Origin: Lyngbya sp. CCAP 1446/10
Lineage (GTDB): Bacteria > Cyanobacteriota > Cyanobacteriia > Cyanobacteriales > Microcoleaceae
Direction of reading: 5' to 3'
Length of the DNA: 64,000 nucleotides
Assembly: GCF_026130175.1 (NCBI RefSeq)
Contig: NZ_JAIGNI010000032.1
Span: forward strand, 32,730 to 96,729
Part shown: positions 38,396-46,670 of the stretch, piece after piece
Position numbering within the stretch: position 1 is the stretch's first letter
How the letters are laid out: every line of letters starts with the position of its first letter
Made by a program: the position numbers and the translations under genes
The notes under the pieces: generated by a model
Told to the model about the DNA's origin: nothing
The model's database searches: none
Seen by the model: the letters and a program-made list of their open reading frames with translations, nothing else

Positions 38396-39640
38396 TTAAC
38401 TATTCCCCAAACCCCAACACTTGGCTAGTTCCCCTAAAGATTTGACTGCTCGATCGGCCTTCTGAACTATCTTACCAGGATTCGGAGCTCGTCTTTCATA
38501 ACCAGCATGATCGAGAGTATTCCGCAGAGTTCGCACTTCCTCCCACACAGCAATTAGTTGTCTCCTTTCCGGCCATTTGTGAATCTTTTTACCATATTCT
38601 GTGAGGTCTCTTAATGGTTTATTATTGCTAATCTCCCAAAGAGCCTTACTAAGAGCATCACGGGTAGATCGATTATCGATATCTACACTTCCCTCTAACT
38701 TATAATTAACAGCAGCTAACAACCATTCCCTCGCCAGCGTCATTGTTTCAATGATGCGATTGTTATTGTGATACCATTCAATGAGTCGAAACTGAGCTTG
38801 CAATGCTGCCTCAGTATCCCCATCTAAATTTCCCACAAAAGAACTGAATGTTTGAGTTACTTGTTGACGCAACATTTCAAAGGGTACAACTCGATTCGGC
38901 TGCTGTTTTTCAGCTTCTAACAAATCCTTGGCTAACGCCTCTGCTCCAATACCCAATTCTAGAGGTCGACAAAGTAAGGTAGCCAACGATACATCGAAAA
39001 GTGTATCTGCTGCCGTTTTATTAGCACCTGAGCGATCGCTGTTAGGATTGAGGAGTTGAGATAGCTGCCTTGCATCTCCTGTCTCAACAAATTGGGTACT
39101 AGCTGTAACCCAGTCTATCATCGATACGAATTCCGACAGATCAATGACGGGTGCTAATCCATTATTTTCAGATTTTAACTCAAGAGCACCATAATAAATC
39201 GCCTCAATCGTCACTTGTTTAGCTGCTTTGAGATAAGCCGCAAATAAGAAGACAAGGAAAGGGAGCGATCGCAAACCGTGAGTGATGTCAAAAATCACGC
39301 GATCCTCCGCCTCAATATGCCCTGTAATAATTGTGAATATCTGCCACATTTCCGCAGTATTATTACCAGTTGGAATATCAACAGCTTGAATCTTGGGGTC
39401 TCCGAGTGCTTCTAACACCCCCCAATTCGCAGTTTTAGCTTTTTCTGTTACACAGACTAACATCGAGTCATATTTGTCTGGCCCACAAAATTGCCGCAGC
39501 GCTTCTGGAAATACATAACCATCATATGTTTTCTCCTCACCATTTTCATCTTTAAAAGCGTAGGTAGTGGGCTTTGCAGGTCTTTCAGGAGTGCCAAGGG
39601 CGGGAGAAACTCCCAAAAAAGAGATGATTCTGAGACTCAT
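38396..39640 (-). CDS. csx2: CARF-HEPN RNase, Csx1/Csx2 family (TIGR02221-like)
   Basis: A 414-residue protein. The N-terminal CARF domain (about 1-180) has the start MSLRIISFLGVSPALGTPER and the motif FDITHGLRSLPFLVFL. The C-terminal HEPN domain carries the RNase motif R-x4-H, Arg373 to His378 in LRNTLDHAG. Such proteins bind cyclic oligoadenylate and then cut RNA non-specifically, causing dormancy during infection. It is the last gene of the cmr operon; its ATG overlaps the stop of the small preceding gene (ATGA), so it is translationally coupled. Confidence 0.88.
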   Translation of the reverse strand: MSLRIISFLGVSPALGTPERPAKPTTYAFKDENGEEKTYDGYVFPEALRQFCGPDKYDSMLVCVTEKAKTANWGVLEALGDPKIQAVDIPTGNNTAEMWQIFTIITGHIEAEDRVIFDITHGLRSLPFLVFLFAAYLKAAKQVTIEAIYYGALELKSENNGLAPVIDLSEFVSMIDWVTASTQFVETGDARQLSQLLNPNSDRSGANKTAADTLFDVSLATLLCRPLELGIGAEALAKDLLEAEKQQPNRVVPFEMLRQQVTQTFSSFVGNLDGDTEAALQAQFRLIEWYHNNNRIIETMTLAREWLLAAVNYKLEGSVDIDNRSTRDALSKALWEISNNKPLRDLTEYGKKIHKWPERRQLIAVWEEVRTLRNTLDHAGYERRAPNPGKIVQKADRAVKSLGELAKCWGLGNS

Positions 39641-39846
39641 AATTTAGCGTCGTTCCCCCAGGTGGGGCTAGTGATTTTTAATGCTGATTTGATGGCTTCA
39701 ATGAATGGTTTTAATTGGTCTACCCCTTGACGTTGCCAGGGGGTGCGATCGGTGTGAAATACAGTGACTATTTCTAAGTATTGATTGTCCGGTAGTGGTA
39801 ACATCCGATGCCAGACAAAGTTCAAGGAAGTAGAGCGATCGTCCAA
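39637..39846 (-). CDS. Small protein related to the Cmr6 C-terminal tail
   Basis: A 69-residue frame with a TTG start at 39846. VWHRMLPLPDNQYLEIVTVF matches the last part of the upstream cmr6 product, which has RLWHRMYPVINLL and then KYLELLTIFPDG, so this is a free-standing paralogue of the Cmr6 tail. The stop overlaps the csx2 ATG (TTATGA), which argues that it is translated. The frame is open upstream to 39949 without ATG or GTG, so the start is uncertain. Function unknown; it may bind the same partner as the Cmr6 tail. Confidence 0.6.
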   Translation of the reverse strand: MDDRSTSLNFVWHRMLPLPDNQYLEIVTVFHTDRTPWQRQGVDQLKPFIEAIKSALKITSPTWGNDAKL

Positions 39847-39874
39847 GGCAGCAGCTATAATTTTATCCAGAGAA

Positions 39875-41806
39875 CTACTTTGGCCAAAGTCGCTTAAATC
39901 CTTTTGGATTCGACTGGAGATTCGACTGGAGAAATGTCAAAAAATTATTAAACTCATCTGAACCATCAGGAAAAATAGTCAATAACTCCAAATATTTAGG
40001 CTTCTGTTTCTTAGTTGTATTATTCGACTGATTAGCATCAGATAGCAAATTTATCACAGGATACATCCGATGCCAAAGGCGGCCGATTTGCGTCGGATCG
40101 TCTGACTTCTTTGTGTCCTTCACCCTACCTGTGATAGACGTGCGGTATATAAGAGGTCGAACATTTTGATGAGATGGGCTTCTTTGAAATGCCAAAGAGT
40201 TGCTTTGATTTAGGGATTTTTTTGACTGATTTTGATATGAACTCCCTTTTTGATATGGCAGATTCTTTGGTGTTTCGGAAGAATGCAGCCAAGGAATTAC
40301 AAGGGACTCTTCAGCAGTCCGACCCCAAACTTGCACCTTACCCTCCAGCCATGCTTCACGCCATATTTCTGCCTCAGCAGCTTCAGTTTGCTGTGCTGCC
40401 GATCGGGGTACTGGTATTTGCAGCCTGGGCGTAGAATTGTCTTGAACTGTTGCAGGTCGAGGTACTGGTCTTTGCAGCCTGGGCGTAGAATTATCTTGAA
40501 CTGGTGCAGGTGCGGGTATAGGCGAGCGAGGGATTTGAACTGGTGTAGGTGGTGGTACAGGCGATCGACTTACTGCAATCTGGTTAATCTCAAACCCTCT
40601 CTTGTCCATCCATTTTTTAGCTGCTTCTTGCACTTCCTGAATTAATGAAGCTGCATGATCTAAACTACCAACCTGATTGTCACTATCATTCACCCATTCC
40701 CAGTGGCAACCGATTAAATGCTTGGTGTATGTAGGGTAAAATATTCGGTGGTCAGCACGCCGCCAAGATTTGCCGAATCCGCCGAGAAGCATGGCAAACT
40801 GAGTTAGCTTTTTCACCAGTTCTACTAAACTATCCTTGTCTTCGGGTTTTTCCAGTTTACCTGACAACCTCCAGATTAAATTACCCGTTACATCATAAGC
40901 ATCTTCTTGATCAGCCGATCGCCATTCTGGATCATCTGGAACAAACGCCATCCCCAGCAATCCCACTTTCTCTTTACCCGAACGAATGCCACCAAACAAC
41001 TCATCTACTACATTTTCAGCTAAAGCTTGATTTAAACCACCAAAGATTCGTAAAGCATGACCACGTAAAGAGGCTCTAAAAATATTCGGTCGAAATTCAA
41101 ATTTATTATCCAGAAGTTTAGAAGCTGCTCCCTGTCCACGCAATTTTACCTCATAAAGAACATCGCCAGTAATTTTGTTTGTCTGACCGTAGCCACTACT
41201 GACGCGACAACCAATGCCAGCGCCTAATGCCTTCTCCCAAATTTCCCAGACTTCTTTCCAATTTGTATTTGCTAACTGGCTAGAAATCCCAAAGTTTATC
41301 TCTGGTCTGTAGAGAGAAATCAAAGCATAAGCACCGTGGCTAGCATCGCGTTTGACTTGAAAATCTTGCTGCGGGTGAACAATATCTACTAACTTTTGTG
41401 TCCAATCATTCACTGGATAACCACCGTGAAAACGCAACAAACTTGGTTCATCCAAATCTTTGGTGAGCCGATAACGCTGCTTTTGCTCCTCAGTACAAGC
41501 TTGACAAAAAGCACCTTTCATACTGCTCCCAGGGTAAAATGGCAAGCCAAAAGCACCCAGTGCCGGAAAAATTATCCCATCAAATTGCCCTCCATTTGTA
41601 ACAAATCGCCACTGTATTTGATAGGTTTTTGTTTTATTTGAGTCACTTTCACCCAAATCAGGAGCATCAGCATAAGTTTGATTTGTCCACTGAGAGACAC
41701 ACTCTTGGGCATCTTGCACCGCTGCATACTGAAGTTGCGATCGCCCTTTTGCTTGCGCCTGAAACATCAACGGCACTAAATTAGCTGCATCGGGAATATT
41801 CACCAT
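39875..41806 (-). CDS. cmr6: Cmr6 RAMP subunit with long C-terminal extension
   Basis: A 643-residue protein, about twice the usual Cmr6 length. Residues about 60-390 are a RAMP domain: FPALGAFGLPFYPGSSMKGA is the glycine-rich start, with VSSGYGQTNK and PTYTKHLIGCHWEWVN later. A Pro-rich linker (about 410-470) has repeated VQDNSTPRLQ units. The C terminus (about 565-643) is a domain also found as the separate small protein at 39637. Cmr6 caps the type III-B effector complex near the crRNA 3' end. It lies 11 bp after cmr5. No Cmr1 gene is present, so the extension might compensate; this is inference. Confidence 0.82.
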   Translation of the reverse strand: MVNIPDAANLVPLMFQAQAKGRSQLQYAAVQDAQECVSQWTNQTYADAPDLGESDSNKTKTYQIQWRFVTNGGQFDGIIFPALGAFGLPFYPGSSMKGAFCQACTEEQKQRYRLTKDLDEPSLLRFHGGYPVNDWTQKLVDIVHPQQDFQVKRDASHGAYALISLYRPEINFGISSQLANTNWKEVWEIWEKALGAGIGCRVSSGYGQTNKITGDVLYEVKLRGQGAASKLLDNKFEFRPNIFRASLRGHALRIFGGLNQALAENVVDELFGGIRSGKEKVGLLGMAFVPDDPEWRSADQEDAYDVTGNLIWRLSGKLEKPEDKDSLVELVKKLTQFAMLLGGFGKSWRRADHRIFYPTYTKHLIGCHWEWVNDSDNQVGSLDHAASLIQEVQEAAKKWMDKRGFEINQIAVSRSPVPPPTPVQIPRSPIPAPAPVQDNSTPRLQRPVPRPATVQDNSTPRLQIPVPRSAAQQTEAAEAEIWREAWLEGKVQVWGRTAEESLVIPWLHSSETPKNLPYQKGSSYQNQSKKSLNQSNSLAFQRSPSHQNVRPLIYRTSITGRVKDTKKSDDPTQIGRLWHRMYPVINLLSDANQSNNTTKKQKPKYLELLTIFPDGSDEFNNFLTFLQSNLQSNPKGFKRLWPK

Positions 41807-41817
41807 GATTCAATCTC

Positions 41818-42342
41818 CTAGTTATTATCATCAACTGTTAAATCCCCAGGTCCTTTATACCGCTGCGTCCACCAGACAATGCAATCGCATAACTGAGTCA
41901 AAACAGCCAGTATAATTCGCTGGTCTTGAATATCCAACTTCCATAACTCCTGTGCCATTGATTTCACAGTATCAGGTCTGTTAATATCAACCGGAGGGTT
42001 GGGAATAATAACACCAGCTTGGTGCATAATACTTACTAAAGCATCCCAAGTATCCTTCCAATATTTAGATTTATTGTCAAATTCATCGCGATTCCACTTG
42101 GATTTACCTTGACATCGCAAATGTTCTCCCCAAAAACGCTCTAATCCATAAGCAACCGCTTCCCGCATTTTAAAGGATTGATTTAACGAATTTTTGCTCT
42201 GTCCCTTATTATCCAAAAGTACCTTTCTTTCCTTATCTAAAACTACCCGATCCTTGGCAGCCAAAACTAACTTTTGCGCTATTTGATCTAAACTGTGAAA
42301 TTGTTGATTATTTTGCTCTAAAGTGTAATTTTTCCAAGCCAT
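41818..42342 (-). CDS. cmr5: Cmr5-type small subunit
   Basis: A 174-residue mostly alpha-helical protein (QIAQKLVLAAKDRVVLDKER, FKMREAVAYGLERFW, QRIILAVLTQLCDCIVWWTQ) in the position of the small subunit, between cmr4 and cmr6. Sequence similarity to canonical Cmr5 is weak, so the call rests on size, helical character and operon order. The small subunit forms the second filament of the Cmr complex along the target RNA. Confidence 0.65.
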   Translation of the reverse strand: MAWKNYTLEQNNQQFHSLDQIAQKLVLAAKDRVVLDKERKVLLDNKGQSKNSLNQSFKMREAVAYGLERFWGEHLRCQGKSKWNRDEFDNKSKYWKDTWDALVSIMHQAGVIIPNPPVDINRPDTVKSMAQELWKLDIQDQRIILAVLTQLCDCIVWWTQRYKGPGDLTVDDNN

Positions 42343-42368
42343 TAGCTGTTAACCTCTTGTTTTGCTAT

Positions 42369-43223
42369 TTACGTTGTTTCTGGTTGTGAAAGCGCTTCTC
42401 CGCTCAGCGTCACATTGCAGCGCCCAAAGCCGATCGATTCCAATCCGCCAAAGTACAGTTCTTGGGAATAAGGCTGATTTGCTTCCTGTTCGCCAAAGGG
42501 TTGCCAGCCTACTTGTTTGGATGCTAAGGGAAATACTAAAACACTACCCACTGGCAAGGCTTCCACATTGAAAAATGCACCTGTTTTAGTATCGACTTTC
42601 TTCATATCATCCAACATCTTAATCCGACTTTGGCGATATAAAGCCATGTCGTGCAGCATGGAAATATCATTATCATCAACCACTACTAATTGCTTGGGAT
42701 CTAAATCAGTACCTGGAGGAATCCAAGCAGCTAAACTTTCGTGATGTTCTATTCCCAGAAATCCCAAATTAAAGAATAAAACTTTCTCAGTGGTTCCGGG
42801 GACAACTCGCGCTTGCAAATTTGGAGCTGCCGTGTAAGGAGCCGGTAAGTTAGCAGTTTTTTGGGCAATTTGTTTGTAACGTTTGAGCAATGATGGACAA
42901 CTTACCCAAACAATAGGTTGGCCGGGACAAAATACAGGCAACCATACTAGAGACGCATATTCAAATTTAACTGATGCTTCCGTTGTACCGCCGTCTTTTT
43001 CTCCTGGAATCGCTTCGTGACCGTACCATTTAGCAACTTGTCCATTTTGCGACGATCGCATATCTGCCCGAAACCGCCCCCGAATCGAACTACCAGGAAT
43101 AATCCCAGTCTGGGTAAACTGATCGCGGAAAATCAAATTCAAATTCCCCGTTTCTTCCCCCGCCGTAGCACCCACATGAAGCGGCGCTAAAGTTTCAATG
43201 ATTCCGTAAGCTTTGTGATACAT
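42369..43223 (-). CDS. cmr4: Cmr4 backbone subunit, slicer Asp apparently replaced
   Basis: A 284-residue RAMP. The N terminus is typical (YGIIETLAPLHVGATAGEET) and IIPGSSIRGRFR is the RAMP glycine-rich start. Cmr4 forms the backbone and cuts target RNA with an Asp in the loop GxxDxPI; here the aligned loop is GNLNLIFRD, with Asn29 in place of that Asp and a nearby Asp34. Slicing may be lost or moved. The gene abuts cmr3 (stop 43224, start 43223) and precedes cmr5. Confidence 0.82.
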   Translation of the reverse strand: MYHKAYGIIETLAPLHVGATAGEETGNLNLIFRDQFTQTGIIPGSSIRGRFRADMRSSQNGQVAKWYGHEAIPGEKDGGTTEASVKFEYASLVWLPVFCPGQPIVWVSCPSLLKRYKQIAQKTANLPAPYTAAPNLQARVVPGTTEKVLFFNLGFLGIEHHESLAAWIPPGTDLDPKQLVVVDDNDISMLHDMALYRQSRIKMLDDMKKVDTKTGAFFNVEALPVGSVLVFPLASKQVGWQPFGEQEANQPYSQELYFGGLESIGFGRCNVTLSGEALSQPETT

Positions 43224-44369
43224 TTAATTGCCTCCTATTGGTAAAATTTCAGAAGTATTAGCTGCTATGTCTGTCTTTTGAGCAAGTACGCTTGGTAAAG
43301 GTAGTGCTAGTCCGCAACCCCAACGTTTGAATGAAACACCTTCTGTAGGAAACCAATTTTCATCCCATTCTTCCCAAGATTTGAGAGGTTTTTTTAACAC
43401 ATAAACACTGCCAGCAGGTACGGCATAGCGCCCACGAGAAAGCAACTTTTCCTTGCTATTTACTACCTTCTCGTCAGTTTTCTCATCTTTCGGATTTCCA
43501 AAACGATAGCGGAAAGTAGACGGGCGTTCTGTCAGCAAAGCTTCGCAATCCCAAGCAGCAACCCACTCACTATTTCTATCCTTATCTTTTTGTACCATTG
43601 GTTCTCGATAAGAGTGGCGGTTAGACCCCCAAACAGCAGGAGTAATCAGAGCAAACGCTTCTCCGACTGGTTTAGAGAGTAAATCCTTAAGTTCATCAGA
43701 AATAGCCTGACATTCAATATTCACTAAATGTCCCTCACCGCCAAATCGATACCAACCTGGAACAATTTCCGTATTCGATAGATAAACTAAACAGTAATCA
43801 GGATCTAGTTGTACTCCATTTTCCAAAAACAAACTGCCTCGATCTCGTTCTTTCTCAACCAAAACTCGTCGCTGATTTTCTTCCAATCGGGGATGCAGAT
43901 GCGATACAGTTTTCCAAGGAACTTTTATTGAAATTTTAGAATTATTTTTCCCCCAATCATTAACCTTAACCCATCCACCTTTTTCAAACTTTTCATTGAG
44001 GTTTGGTGTCCATTTTTTTTCGAGTGCATTCCAGCTAAGTTTATCTTTAATGTTACTTGTACCTTTTTCGATCAAGTAGTTTAGGGGCGTGGGAACGTAA
44101 AAATCTGGTAATTCATCGCATTTCCCCCAAAAAGGCCCTGCTAATTGCAGGTTTTTTATGTCGCCTCGCAATTCGGCAGCAAATATACCCGATAACGTTG
44201 CTGCGCTGGGCGGAAAGCTGGAACCCGATCGCCCTACTAAATTTTCTGGAGAAAGAAACCGGCCCGCACTCCCATAAAGTAAACCCAACGGTTGGATAGT
44301 AACTAAGTGGGAAAAAGGTGGTTTTGGCTCTTGAGGCTCTGCGGGAGGAGAATTTGAGTTTATGGACAT
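43224..44369 (-). CDS. cmr3: Cmr3 RAMP subunit
   Basis: A 381-residue protein from ATG 44369 (MSINSNSPPAEP), which overlaps the cas10 stop by 10 bp and has AGGA upstream. The usual Cmr3 stretch reads IQPLGLLYGSAGRFLSPENL, then FPPSAATLSGIF. The C-terminal glycine-rich region includes RWGCGLALPLPSV. Cmr3 binds the crRNA 5' handle and contacts Cas10. The gene is second in the operon. Confidence 0.85.
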   Translation of the reverse strand: MSINSNSPPAEPQEPKPPFSHLVTIQPLGLLYGSAGRFLSPENLVGRSGSSFPPSAATLSGIFAAELRGDIKNLQLAGPFWGKCDELPDFYVPTPLNYLIEKGTSNIKDKLSWNALEKKWTPNLNEKFEKGGWVKVNDWGKNNSKISIKVPWKTVSHLHPRLEENQRRVLVEKERDRGSLFLENGVQLDPDYCLVYLSNTEIVPGWYRFGGEGHLVNIECQAISDELKDLLSKPVGEAFALITPAVWGSNRHSYREPMVQKDKDRNSEWVAAWDCEALLTERPSTFRYRFGNPKDEKTDEKVVNSKEKLLSRGRYAVPAGSVYVLKKPLKSWEEWDENWFPTEGVSFKRWGCGLALPLPSVLAQKTDIAANTSEILPIGGN

Positions 44370-46120
44370 AAGTGAAATCCTACCTTGGCTAAGTTGATAA
44401 ACCACTCGTTAAACAGTTCATTTGCCTCTTTTTTAGCGTCTTTTGCTTCATGTCCTAAAATCCCGGTTCTCAATTTCTCATCGTGGGAATGTAGCCACCA
44501 ATTATCCTTCACTATCCACTCTTTACATTCAGGAAAATAAATTTTAAATAGTTCCTCAGCAATTTGAGTATTGCCTTTAAAAGCGTGTCGCGATTCCAAG
44601 GTAGCAACATCATTATAAATGTGAGTCCAGTTCGGTTTGGTTTTAGTTCCTGTTGTTAAAGCTAAAGATTTTAAAGTATCACCGTCTCGGTCTTGATAGT
44701 GTTGCAAGACTGGCAGACACCACCAAGGACAGACCCATTCAATATGAGTACCACCGTTGAATAAAATGCGGATGGCCATGCGGTCTTTACCATTATTTTT
44801 CGCTGATGTTTCAGCGAGGCGACAATGCTGTAAAACATCCCGTTGTGGGACGTTAGGGGCCGTCCAGACTAAGCCGACGCTGACAGTGATTGGTTGGCCG
44901 TGTAGCTGCCAAATACTTGGGAATTTTGAACCAAACCAATTGACGCATTCTTGACCAGTTAAAGGAGTATATTTTTGAGTGGATGGCGTATTTTCAGGTA
45001 AGCGATAAAAGATACCCATAAAATCATCACCGCCAGCGTAGACAGTACGACCTTGGGCTTTGGCGACCGCAGGTTTGAATTTATGTTCGCCCCATTCCAT
45101 CATCGCTTTACTAAATACTTCGAGCTTGTCAGGTTCGGTTACAGAGTCTTCTGAGAATGTTTTGAGCAAATCACCCATACGATCGCCATCTCCCTGAAAC
45201 CAACCAGTCCAGTATTCTTTCTCTGGCGATTCTTGGGAGTTCTTGTTTTTATGCTTTAAACGACTGATGTCGGTAAAAGTATTAGGATTAAGTTCCTTCT
45301 CAAGTTTCTTCAGCAGATTCGGAACTTTTGGATCTATTTCTTCTTTAAGAGGATTGACAATTTGCTTAGCAATTGCCATATGAGTAATCAGTCGCTTGAT
45401 TAATTCAGGAATGCTTAACTCTTCGTCTGGATCGACAAATGCCTCACCGTATTCCTTTCTCTTTTCGTCTAATTCATGAGCCGGTATTCTAAGTTCTGGT
45501 GTTTCGTCGATAAATGCTTTACCTAATTCGTAACTAAGTCGCTTATAAAAGGCTGCAATTTCTTGCTTTTGTTTGTGACGGTTTGTCTTTTGTGGATTGC
45601 CTATTCCCATTCCCGGCCAGGCTACGCCATCGGCACCAGATAGTGTCGAACTTTCCCCAGTCCAGTTGATACCAGTCCAATCGCGCGATCGCTTGGCATC
45701 GTTAACAGCTTCCCTTGCCACACGAATAGTCTCACCGCTTCCCCAGAAAAACTCCCAAGCATAATTACCCCAAGATTCCCAATTTCGCCCCCAATAATAT
45801 TGGCCGCAATCTTGCACCTTATCTTGAATCCACAGACGGCAATTTTCGGTCACTGCTAGCCACGCTTTTTGCATGGCTTTTTTAGCAATTTTTTCCTCAA
45901 AATCTCCTTGAATAATGATTTGATTCGGTGTTCCTTGAGTAACCTTAATTAGAGCGGGCGATATAACTTTATATTTCAGTCTTATTGCTTCCTTGCAAAT
46001 TGCTTCTGCTAGGTACGATATCAGGAAGGAACTGCCGTATAAATCCCTAAGTTTGCGGGATTTTTCAATAAAACCTTGAACTGGAGCAAAGGTGATAGCA
46101 GTGTAGCATTCTGAACTCAT
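44360..46120 (-). CDS. cmr2: Cas10/Cmr2 with active GGDD palm, no HD domain
   Basis: A 586-residue Cas10 of the Cmr2 class. The N terminus starts directly with a palm-like fold (MSSECYTAITFAPVQGFIEK), so the HD nuclease domain is missing. GWFQGDGDRMGDLL (about 305-320) and the cyclase motif GGDD at 363-366 (VYAGGDDFMGIFYR) are present; the latter makes cyclic oligoadenylate when target RNA is bound. The length is short compared with HD-containing Cas10. It heads the cmr operon, with an operator copy 145 bp upstream. Without HD, its output should be the second messenger only. Confidence 0.9.
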   Translation of the reverse strand: MSSECYTAITFAPVQGFIEKSRKLRDLYGSSFLISYLAEAICKEAIRLKYKVISPALIKVTQGTPNQIIIQGDFEEKIAKKAMQKAWLAVTENCRLWIQDKVQDCGQYYWGRNWESWGNYAWEFFWGSGETIRVAREAVNDAKRSRDWTGINWTGESSTLSGADGVAWPGMGIGNPQKTNRHKQKQEIAAFYKRLSYELGKAFIDETPELRIPAHELDEKRKEYGEAFVDPDEELSIPELIKRLITHMAIAKQIVNPLKEEIDPKVPNLLKKLEKELNPNTFTDISRLKHKNKNSQESPEKEYWTGWFQGDGDRMGDLLKTFSEDSVTEPDKLEVFSKAMMEWGEHKFKPAVAKAQGRTVYAGGDDFMGIFYRLPENTPSTQKYTPLTGQECVNWFGSKFPSIWQLHGQPITVSVGLVWTAPNVPQRDVLQHCRLAETSAKNNGKDRMAIRILFNGGTHIEWVCPWWCLPVLQHYQDRDGDTLKSLALTTGTKTKPNWTHIYNDVATLESRHAFKGNTQIAEELFKIYFPECKEWIVKDNWWLHSHDEKLRTGILGHEAKDAKKEANELFNEWFINLAKVGFHLCP

Positions 46121-46264
46121 GTTAATTCTCGTTTAATGTTTGTTTACCCACGCTCAATAATTTCATTGATTTTGAGTATTTTTTCATAGGTTCACGTTTT
46201 GCGATCGCATTTAGTTAACAGAGTTATAAAGACTCTTTACTTGTCTAAATCTTTGCATCCGTAT

Positions 46265-46280
46265 GGAAAGGGGGTCTTCC
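46265..46280. promoter_or_regulatory. Shared 16-bp palindromic putative operator, cmr operon copy
   Basis: GGAAAGGGGGTCTTCC, 145 bp upstream of cas10. It is the most divergent of the five strong copies. The wider stretch up to 46670 holds no supported gene. Confidence 0.6.
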
Positions 46281-46670
46281 AAAAGAAAAATTTCTGATAT
46301 TTTGTGGACGCGCTGGCGTTTAAGGCGTGTTAAGTGCCACACTTGCCTGAAAAGCCATATTTGTTACTATCGTATAAAATCGATCGCATATTCAATGATT
46401 TTCACTTTTTTTCAGATTGCACAACAAAAAGTTACAAAGTGGGGCAAGTATTTTGCCATTGGTCTCAATTTAAGCTAAAGGGTACTTCGGATCTGCTGTC
46501 TGACGATGAACCGCTGGATTCCCCGAACCCGCGAACCCTTGGAAGAACCCTTGTGCGTGTTCTGGGACGTGATGCAAGGGCGATCCGAGACCATAAACCA
46601 AATTGCGAGTGTATGGGATACTGGCTGCTGACACCAATAGCATTTTACCTGTCCAGCAGTAGATTCCAAG
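46281..46670. other. Intergenic stretch between cmr and ubiquitin-like operons
   Basis: Plus-strand frames in this stretch have no recognisable product and run against both operons. I see no RNA gene or repeat. It lies downstream of the JAB-E1 gene and upstream of the cas10 promoter, so a terminator and promoter are expected, but none is obvious except the operator at its left edge. Confidence 0.45.

Noticed and set aside
40174..40645. Plus-strand frames opposite the Cmr6 proline-rich linker
   Set aside because: Antisense shadows of the tandem Pro-rich repeat; Trp/Gly/Cys-rich translation without family features.
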